From Parerythrobacter aestuarii (GTDB lineage: Bacteria > Pseudomonadota > Alphaproteobacteria > Sphingomonadales > Sphingomonadaceae), in NCBI RefSeq assembly GCF_030140925.1, contig NZ_JARBWD010000001.1, positions 1,364,001 to 1,428,000 on the forward strand: DNA of 64,000 nt, in the 5' to 3' direction. Shown here in pieces: positions 58,215 through 64,000 of this stretch. The notes under the pieces were generated by a model. It saw only the letters and a list, made by a program, of their open reading frames with translations, was not told where the DNA came from and did no database searches. A program made the position numbers and the translations under genes. Position 1 is the first letter of the stretch, and each line of letters starts with the position of its first letter.

Positions 58215-60652
58215 ACACAACATCTGCACCTGACTTGCCGGTCCATGCCGTCCTGCCGCAGTTGCAGGACGCGTTGGTTCAGGGCCAATCGGCAGTTCTG
58301 ATTGCGCCTCCGGGGGCAGGCAAGACAACGGCGGTCGCGCCTGCACTTCTCGATGCCGATTGGTGCAGCGGAGAGATTATCCTGCTGAGCCCGCGTCGGG
58401 TGGCAGCGCGCGCAGCAGCGGAACGCATGGCGCAGATGTTGGGGGAGAAACCGGGCGAAACAATCGGCTACACCACACGGCTCGACAGCAAGCGCTCGGG
58501 CAAGACCCGCATTCTCGTCGTGACCGAAGCGATATTCGTCAACAGGATCGTCGAGGACCCGGAACTGGCCGGAGTATCTGCCGTATTGTTTGACGAGGCG
58601 CACGAGCGGCATCTCGACAGCGACCTCGGCCTAGCGCTGGCGATCGAAAGCCAGCAGGTGCTGCGAGAAGACCTGCGACTGTTGGTCATGTCAGCCACCA
58701 TCGACGGCACCCGCTATGCGCGGCTGATGGGCCCCGACACGCCGGTCATTCAAAGCGAAGGCAAGAGCTATCCCCTGCGGATCGAATGGTTCGGCAGCAA
58801 TCCCTCGATCAGTGTGGAAGATCATGTCGCCAACGCGGTAATGGCGGCATGGCGCAATGAGACTGGGGACATGCTCGTCTTCCTTCCGGGCCTACGCGAG
58901 ATAGTGCGGGTCCAGGAACGACTGGAAGCGAGGCTTTCAGATACGCCGATCCTGCCCCTGCACGGCCAGGTGCCCCCGAAGGAACAACGGCTCGCCATTC
59001 GGCGTAACCTGGACGGGCGCAGGCGGATCGTGCTGGCAACAGCAATTGCTGAGACTTCGCTGACGCTGGATGGTGTTTCAGTGGTGGTAGACAGCGGCCT
59101 TTCGCGGCGGGCTGAATATGATCGCACGGCAGGAACAACGCATCTCGTCACGCGCCGGGCCAGCCAGGCTTCGGCAACCCAACGCGCGGGGCGCGCCGCC
59201 AGACAGTCAACCGGCGTCGCCTACCGCCTGTGGGAAGAGAGCGGGCACAACGGGCGTCCTCAATTCGATCCGCCCGAGATCGAGACGTCCGATCTAGCAC
59301 CGCTGATGCTGGCGTTGGCGCAATGGGGTGCGCGTGATCCGGCTGATCTTGCATGGCTAGATCCTCCGCCTGAACCTTCGGTCCGAGTGGCCCGTGCCCG
59401 ACTGGAAGCGCTCGGTGCTATCGAGCCCGATGCTAGCATCACCGAAAGGGGGCGCAAAATTGCCGCGCTGCCGCTCGAACCCGAATGGGCGGCAGCGGTT
59501 CTTTCCGGTGCACGGAGCGGGCAGGCAGGAGAACTGGCGCGACTGGCCCTGTTGGCGCAGGAGCGGGGCTTGGGCGGTCGCGGCGAAGATTTGCAAGCAA
59601 GGCTGCTGCGATGGGTGTCCGACCGCGCGTCCCGCGCTGAGGCCAGCCGAACGCTGGCGTCCCGTTGGGCAAAGCTGGCGGAGAAACTGGTTGGCGCGCC
59701 CGACCAGGAACCAAGCGATCCAGCGATCCATCTGGCCCTTTCCATGCAGGACCGGATCGCTCGTCGGCGCGACGCGACGGGTGAGCAGTGGTTGTCTGCG
59801 GGCGGAAGGGGCTACCAGCTCGATCCCGCGAGTCCCCTGGCGCGCTGCGAATGGCTGGTGGTGGCCGATGCGCAGGGTCAAGCGAAGGGTGCCCGGATTG
59901 TCGCCGCTATCGAAGTCGCTCCGCAGGCGATCCAGGAGGACCTCGCCGCGCTGATCGAAGAATCATCGGTACTGAATTGGAATGAAGCGCAAAATCGGGT
60001 CGAGGCACGTTGCATTCGGCGACTTGGGGCGATCACGCTGAGCAGTGGTCCCGACTCGGATCCTGACCCGCAAGCGATTGTGGATATGCTTGTGGAGAAG
60101 GCTCTTGATAGATTGGGGGAAGTCCTGCCGGCAGACCTGGTTGCGCGCGCTCGTTTCGCCGGCATCGAAGCCCTTTCTCTTGCCGCGTTGCGCCAGAATG
60201 CAGTTTTGTGGCTTGAACCCCTGTTGCACGATCGGCGTTCGCTCGATCTCGAGCGTGGCAGGGTTGTCGATGCGGTGATTGGACAGCTCAGCTGGGACGA
60301 TCGCCAGCGTCTCGACAGCCTGGCGCCGCGCAGTTTTGCTTCACCTGCAGGAACCACACATCCAATCGACTATGCTGCTGATGATGCGCCGAGTGTGGAA
60401 GTGCGGGTCCAGGCTCTGTTCGGCCTCGACCGGCAACCGACGATCGGCAACACTCCATTGCTGCTAAAGCTCACCAGCCCGGCCGGACGCCCGATACAGT
60501 CGACCCGCGACCTGCCTGGCTTCTGGCGTGGCAGCTGGAGCGATGTCGTGAAGGACATGAAGGGTCGTTATCCCAAGCACCGATGGCCCGACCAGCCGTG
60601 GCTAGAAAAGCCGAGCCTGAAGACGAAGAATGCCTTTGACCGGTCGCAGTAG
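58211..60652 (+). CDS. hrpB: ATP-dependent helicase HrpB
   Basis: An 813-residue DEAH-box helicase. Motif I is APPGAGKTTAV, motif II DEAHERHLDSDL, motif III MSATIDG, and motif VI QRAGRAAR. The HrpB-specific C-terminal domain follows, ending in the typical GFWRGSWSDVVKDMKGRYPKHRWPD region. The TTG start overlaps the stop of the prenyl synthase gene. The cellular role of HrpB in proteobacteria is not well defined. Confidence 0.92.
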   Translation: MNTTSAPDLPVHAVLPQLQDALVQGQSAVLIAPPGAGKTTAVAPALLDADWCSGEIILLSPRRVAARAAAERMAQMLGEKPGETIGYTTRLDSKRSGKTRILVVTEAIFVNRIVEDPELAGVSAVLFDEAHERHLDSDLGLALAIESQQVLREDLRLLVMSATIDGTRYARLMGPDTPVIQSEGKSYPLRIEWFGSNPSISVEDHVANAVMAAWRNETGDMLVFLPGLREIVRVQERLEARLSDTPILPLHGQVPPKEQRLAIRRNLDGRRRIVLATAIAETSLTLDGVSVVVDSGLSRRAEYDRTAGTTHLVTRRASQASATQRAGRAARQSTGVAYRLWEESGHNGRPQFDPPEIETSDLAPLMLALAQWGARDPADLAWLDPPPEPSVRVARARLEALGAIEPDASITERGRKIAALPLEPEWAAAVLSGARSGQAGELARLALLAQERGLGGRGEDLQARLLRWVSDRASRAEASRTLASRWAKLAEKLVGAPDQEPSDPAIHLALSMQDRIARRRDATGEQWLSAGGRGYQLDPASPLARCEWLVVADAQGQAKGARIVAAIEVAPQAIQEDLAALIEESSVLNWNEAQNRVEARCIRRLGAITLSSGPDSDPDPQAIVDMLVEKALDRLGEVLPADLVARARFAGIEALSLAALRQNAVLWLEPLLHDRRSLDLERGRVVDAVIGQLSWDDRQRLDSLAPRSFASPAGTTHPIDYAADDAPSVEVRVQALFGLDRQPTIGNTPLLLKLTSPAGRPIQSTRDLPGFWRGSWSDVVKDMKGRYPKHRWPDQPWLEKPSLKTKNAFDRSQ

Positions 60653-60761
60653 TTGACACCCCTGCGGAAGGCGAGGCAAGGGCGACTGTCCGCCCGAGCC
60701 AATGCGCGAAGAACAAGGCGGTCGAACGTCCGCCGCCCGGCGATTGAGGGACCAAGAAAGA

Positions 60762-61040
60762 ATGCCAGCCCGTATCTACCAGCGACCGAAGAGTGCGATG
60801 CAGTCCGGCAAGGCGCGCATCGATGACTGGGTGCTCGAATTCGAGCAATCCGAAGCCCGCAAGCCCGATCCGCTGATGGGCTGGACCGGAAGCGGCGATA
60901 CGCAGGCACAGGTCACTCTGACTTTCCCGGACAAGGATGCGGCCAAAGCCTATGCTGAGAAGTATGGCATTGTTGCCCGGGTCCACTCGACGCCATCCAA
61001 AGGCCTCAAGCTACAGGCTTACGCTGACAACTTCCGCTGA
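60762..61040 (+). CDS. NDUFS4-type NADH dehydrogenase (ETC complex I) accessory subunit
   Basis: A 92-residue protein of the ETC complex I subunit family, an alphaproteobacterial accessory subunit of NADH:quinone oxidoreductase also kept in mitochondria. Features are ARIYQRPKSAMQSGKA, DPLMGWTGSGDTQAQV and AKAYAEKYGI. ATG 60762 is chosen because it gives the usual N-terminus. It is monocistronic and far from any nuo genes in this window. Confidence 0.88.
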   Translation: MPARIYQRPKSAMQSGKARIDDWVLEFEQSEARKPDPLMGWTGSGDTQAQVTLTFPDKDAAKAYAEKYGIVARVHSTPSKGLKLQAYADNFR

Positions 61041-61099
61041 TGTCCACATTATAGACGGGGCGCTTGAAATCGTCGCCAATCGCCGCCATATGCCCGTCC

Positions 61100-61190
61100 G
61101 GGAGTCGGGTGGACGTTTGCGTTCGCTCACCGGGTCAGGTCCGGAAGGAAGCAGCCCAGGTGGATTGCGGCGGGTCGCTCGGCTCCTTTT
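61100..61190 (+). ncRNA. ffs: Signal recognition particle RNA (4.5S type)
   Basis: The universally conserved SRP helix 8 sequence is present: GGTCAGGTCCGGAAGGAAGC followed by AGCCC. The flanks GGGAGTCGGG and CGCTCGGCTCC pair with several G-U wobbles to close the long hairpin. A T-rich run (TTTTAACTTTTT) follows and should terminate it. It guides Ffh and membrane-protein targeting. Location just before dnaX is a conserved arrangement. The exact 5' end is estimated. Confidence 0.92.
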
Positions 61191-61249
61191 AACTTTTTCC
61201 CACATCGACTGGCATGACAAGCGCGGCACTTGCTCCTACCTAGTCATGC

Positions 61250-63082
61250 ATGGGTGATTCACCGGACAGCAACGACACTCCCCCGTGGGAGGATGGCGAG
61301 GAAGAGAACGCTCCTTCCGCAGCCGAGCTTGAGGCTGCCGGCCAGAATTCCATGTTTGGCGAACCGGCTGCGCCGACTGCCGAGGCGCAACCCGTAGAGG
61401 TGCCCCCGGCACCTGCTCCCGCTTCGACGCCCGAACCCTCCAAACAGCCCTATCGCGTCCTTGCCCGCAAGTACCGCCCACAGACATTTAGCGAACTGAT
61501 CGGCCAAGAGCCGATGGTGCGAACGCTCGCCAACGCCATCGCGCGCGACAGGCTGGCGCATGCCTTCCTGATGACGGGCGTACGCGGGGTCGGCAAGACT
61601 TCGACCGCACGCCTGATTGCCAAGGCACTCAACTGCATCGGGCCTGACGGGCAGGGCGGGCCGACGATCGATCCGTGCGGCCAGTGCGAGCCGTGCACTG
61701 CGATCGCCGAGGGCCGCCACATCGATGTGATCGAGATGGACGCTGCCAGCCACACCGGTGTCGACGATGTGCGCGAGATCATCGAGGCTGTGCGCTATGC
61801 TGCGGTTTCCGCGCGGTTCAAGATTTACATCATCGACGAAGTCCACATGCTCTCGCGCAATGCATTCAATGCGTTGCTGAAGACTCTTGAGGAACCGCCC
61901 GCGCATGTGAAGTTCCTGTTCGCGACGACAGAAGTGGACAAGTTGCCGGTCACTGTCCTGAGCCGAACCCAGCGCTTCGACCTAAGACGCATTCCCACCG
62001 ACCTTCTGCAATCGCATTTTGGCTGGGTGTGTGAGCAGGAAGGCGTCGACGCCGAAGCGGAAGCGCTTGCCCTGATTGCAGGTGCGGCCGAGGGATCGGT
62101 TCGCGACGGGCTTTCGATCCTTGACCAGGCGATCGCCCATGCCGACCTCGATACGGAGAGCAAGGTTTCTGCTGCGCGCGTGCGCGACATGTTGGGGCTG
62201 GCCGACCGCGGAGCGCAGCGCCGGTTGCTGGCTACTGTGCTCGAAGGCGATTCGACAGCCTTGTTGGCAGCGATTGCGGACCAGTATTCTCTCGGCGTGG
62301 AACCATTGGCGCTCATGCGCTCTCAGATGGAGCTGGTGCATCGCGTTACGCTTGCCCAGGTTGGAGCAGATCTTCCAGGCATCGTGAGCGAGGAGGAGCA
62401 GGCCGCGCTGGCTGATTGGTCCGGGCGCATGACGGCTGGGCAGTTGCACCGGCTCTGGCAATTGTTGCTGAAGGGCTATGACGAGGTGAAGGCAGCGCCC
62501 GATCCGCTGGTTTCCGCACAAATGGCGTTGCTCAGATTGTTGCACGCCGCCGATCTGCCAGACCCCGGTAAGTTGGCAAAGAAGCTGGAAAGCCTGGCGC
62601 AGAACCCGCCTGCACTGACACCAGCCGATGGCGCTCATGGTGCCGTGCAATCCGATGCCGCCCCCGTTAGCGCGCAGCCTTCCAATGAGACCGTCGATTT
62701 CGCAAGCCTTGTGGCACAGGTTGAGAACGCGGGTCAGGTGCTTGTTGCCAGCATCATGCGATTGCAGCTGAGAGTGATCGAATGCGGTGCGGGTAAGCTC
62801 GTCTATGCGCGAGCGCCAGGCTACAATGACGAAATCGCACCGCAACTGCGCGATGGCTTGCTGGCTGCAACCGGGCAGCGATGGCAGGTAGAGCAGCGCG
62901 AAGTCGACAGCGACGCAGCGCCGACACTGGTCGAACAGGCGGAGGCGCGCGAGAAGGCGATCCGGTCACGTATAGAAGGTCATCCGATGGTTCAGGCCGC
63001 TAGAGCGGCGTTCCCGGATGCAGAAATCATCAATGAAGACGATGCGGACACCCCCCGTCCGCAATGGAGCAAGAGCGCATGA
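61250..63082 (+). CDS. dnaX: DNA polymerase III subunit gamma/tau
   Basis: A 610-residue clamp-loader ATPase. It has an extended acidic, Pro-rich N-terminus of about 65 residues before the core (YRVLARKYRPQTFSELIGQE), Walker A GVRGVGKTSTAR, the zinc-binding Cys set (CGQCEPC), DEVHMLS and the SRC-type LSRTQRFDL. The C-terminal third carries the tau part. The N-terminal extension is typical of sphingomonads. It overlaps ybaB by 4 bases. Confidence 0.95.
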   Translation: MGDSPDSNDTPPWEDGEEENAPSAAELEAAGQNSMFGEPAAPTAEAQPVEVPPAPAPASTPEPSKQPYRVLARKYRPQTFSELIGQEPMVRTLANAIARDRLAHAFLMTGVRGVGKTSTARLIAKALNCIGPDGQGGPTIDPCGQCEPCTAIAEGRHIDVIEMDAASHTGVDDVREIIEAVRYAAVSARFKIYIIDEVHMLSRNAFNALLKTLEEPPAHVKFLFATTEVDKLPVTVLSRTQRFDLRRIPTDLLQSHFGWVCEQEGVDAEAEALALIAGAAEGSVRDGLSILDQAIAHADLDTESKVSAARVRDMLGLADRGAQRRLLATVLEGDSTALLAAIADQYSLGVEPLALMRSQMELVHRVTLAQVGADLPGIVSEEEQAALADWSGRMTAGQLHRLWQLLLKGYDEVKAAPDPLVSAQMALLRLLHAADLPDPGKLAKKLESLAQNPPALTPADGAHGAVQSDAAPVSAQPSNETVDFASLVAQVENAGQVLVASIMRLQLRVIECGAGKLVYARAPGYNDEIAPQLRDGLLAATGQRWQVEQREVDSDAAPTLVEQAEAREKAIRSRIEGHPMVQAARAAFPDAEIINEDDADTPRPQWSKSA

Positions 63083-63420
63083 AATCGATGGAAGAAATGA
63101 TCCAGGCCGCGCAACAGGCGGCCGAGACGATTCAGACGCAGATGAACGATGCCCAGGTCAAGTTGGATTCGATCGAAGTCGAAGGGGTTGCAGGCGGTGG
63201 ACTGGTGAAGGTCCGCTGCACGGCCAAAGGGCGAATTCTCGGCGTTTCAATCGACGAGAGTTTGATGAAACCCGAGGAAAAACAGATGGTTGAAGATCTG
63301 GTGGCTGCTGCGTTCAACGATGCGCGTGGGAAGGCGGATCGGGCGTCGAACGAAGAGATGCAAAAGATTCAGAGTGGGATTGGCCTGCCACCCGGCTTCA
63401 ATCTTCCGGGGATGGGATAG
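63079..63420 (+). CDS. ybaB: Nucleoid-associated protein YbaB/EbfC
   Basis: A 113-residue protein starting at the ATG that overlaps the dnaX stop (ATGA). It shows the family pattern: an N-terminal helix (MEEMIQAAQQAAETIQTQM), GGGLVKVRCTAKGRILGVSID and EDLVAAAFNDARGKA, ending in LPPGFNLPGMG. It binds DNA as a dimer. The dnaX-ybaB pair is widely conserved. Confidence 0.95.
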   Translation: MKSMEEMIQAAQQAAETIQTQMNDAQVKLDSIEVEGVAGGGLVKVRCTAKGRILGVSIDESLMKPEEKQMVEDLVAAAFNDARGKADRASNEEMQKIQSGIGLPPGFNLPGMG

Positions 63421-63457
63421 GTTCCGGTACGGAGAAACCATCCGCAGGGGGCATGGT

Positions 63458-63685
63458 CTACCTGTTGAAACCCTCCACCCACTCGCCCGCCGCTTGCGCT
63501 TCTTCCTTCGCCAGTCGACCGGGATGGGCATGTCGATCAACGTCGTACGCAATCCAGCGAGTTTGCTCTCGCACCAACGACTTGTCACAACGCGCGCAAT
63601 TCGTTCGGTAACTCAACCCATCGTGCCAAACTCGGCGCCGGTTGATCTTGTGACCTGACAAAGTGCAAATAGGGCTAGCCAACAT
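63458..63685 (-). CDS. Small zinc-ribbon-like protein
   Basis: About 75 residues from ATG 63685, which follows GGAG at 7 bases. The N-terminal part has Cys and His in CTLSGHKINRRR and NCARCDKSL, which could bind one zinc ion (C-x4-H and C-x2-C). The C-terminal part is helical and charged. The frame runs further upstream, but that part looks unrelated. Function unknown. It lies between ybaB and lon on the opposite strand. Confidence 0.55.
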   Translation of the reverse strand: MLASPICTLSGHKINRRRVWHDGLSYRTNCARCDKSLVREQTRWIAYDVDRHAHPGRLAKEEAQAAGEWVEGFNR

Positions 63686-63934
63686 GAATACGCTCCACTG
63701 TCCATAGGAGTGTTTGTGGCGACCGCGGGGTTTTACATATACCCGATTTGCAGTGGTTAATAGCATGGATGCGACAACTTTCACTTTGTCGGACCAAGCC
63801 GAATTTTGTGCAGTGCAGCATTCTTGCTCCACAGCAATGCGCTGTGCACAGCTATCGGATCAAGGCCCATTGCGAGTGAGCGGAGGGCTTCCCATATTCT
63901 GGTCGTAACGGTGATTGCCGACCATGGACCAGAT

Positions 63935-64000
63935 ATGACACAACTCTTCCCACTCCTCCCCCTGCGCGACATTGTCGTCTTCCCTGGCATGGTTGTGCCG
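63935..64000 (+). CDS. lon: Lon protease, N-terminal fragment (runs off window)
   Basis: Only the first 22 codons are present. They read MTQLFPLLPLRDIVVFPGMV, the hallmark N-terminus of the ATP-dependent Lon protease substrate-binding domain. The roughly 250 bases upstream hold its promoter region. I see no convincing heat-shock promoter there, though CCCATATT near 63890 could be a -10 element. Confidence 0.92.
   Translation, partial: MTQLFPLLPLRDIVVFPGMVVP

Overview
The window is GC-rich bacterial chromosome of an alphaproteobacterium, most likely a sphingomonad of the Erythrobacteraceae type. This rests on inference from several gene families: a TonB-dependent receptor paired with a tryptophan-halogenase-like flavoprotein, HrpB, a DUF6456 protein, an NDUFS4-type complex I subunit, and the order SRP RNA - dnaX - ybaB - lon. 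Gene density is high, many neighbours overlap by 1-4 bases, and no gap longer than about 250 bases lacks a feature. No CRISPR array, insertion sequence or prophage was found.

Region 1 (0.5-19.1 kb) is the most unusual part. It encodes three exported multiheme c-type cytochromes with 5, 10 and 10 haem motifs, a probable outer-membrane beta-barrel, a haem-binding-type lipoprotein, and a polytopic membrane protein that looks like a b-type cytochrome. It also encodes a cytoplasmic flavoprotein fused to two cyclic-nucleotide-binding domains and a four-cluster ferredoxin. A CHASE2 adenylate cyclase, a CpdA-like phosphodiesterase and a CcmI-like TPR protein complete the set. Read together, this is a candidate route for electrons from NAD(P)H across the inner membrane to periplasmic and perhaps outer-surface cytochromes, apparently gated by cAMP. 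I know of no described system with this composition.

Region 2 (19.1-25.6 kb) holds gdhA, a stand-alone Pycsar-effector-like membrane protein, a three-gene operon (TIR-TM-TPR; unknown; SLOG with a degenerate cyclase-like tail) and a Crp-family regulator. It looks like a nucleotide-signalling or defence island.

Region 3 (25.7-38.4 kb) is a beta-glucan utilisation locus: halogenase-like flavoprotein, TonB receptor, GH16 laminarinase-like lipoprotein, LacI regulator, MFS transporter, GH3 glucosidase and SSS symporter. A GAACGTTC-centred operator-like motif recurs in three of its control regions or neighbours.

Region 4 (38.5-44.7 kb) has two tandem tail-collar-domain proteins facing a paeninodin-type lasso peptide operon (HprK-like kinase, sulfotransferase, PqqD/RRE, B2 protease, asparagine-synthetase-like cyclase). 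A 50-codon precursor gene lies at its 3' end. The operon abuts a tRNA-Pro whose 3' end is duplicated nearby, an att-like signature.

Region 5 (44.9-64 kb) is mostly core genome: yajC-secD-secF, glycosyltransferase and XRE regulator, uup, an exported amidohydrolase, a PepSY protein with a two-component system, chorismate mutase, polyprenyl diphosphate synthase, hrpB, a complex I subunit, the SRP RNA, dnaX, ybaB and the start of lon.
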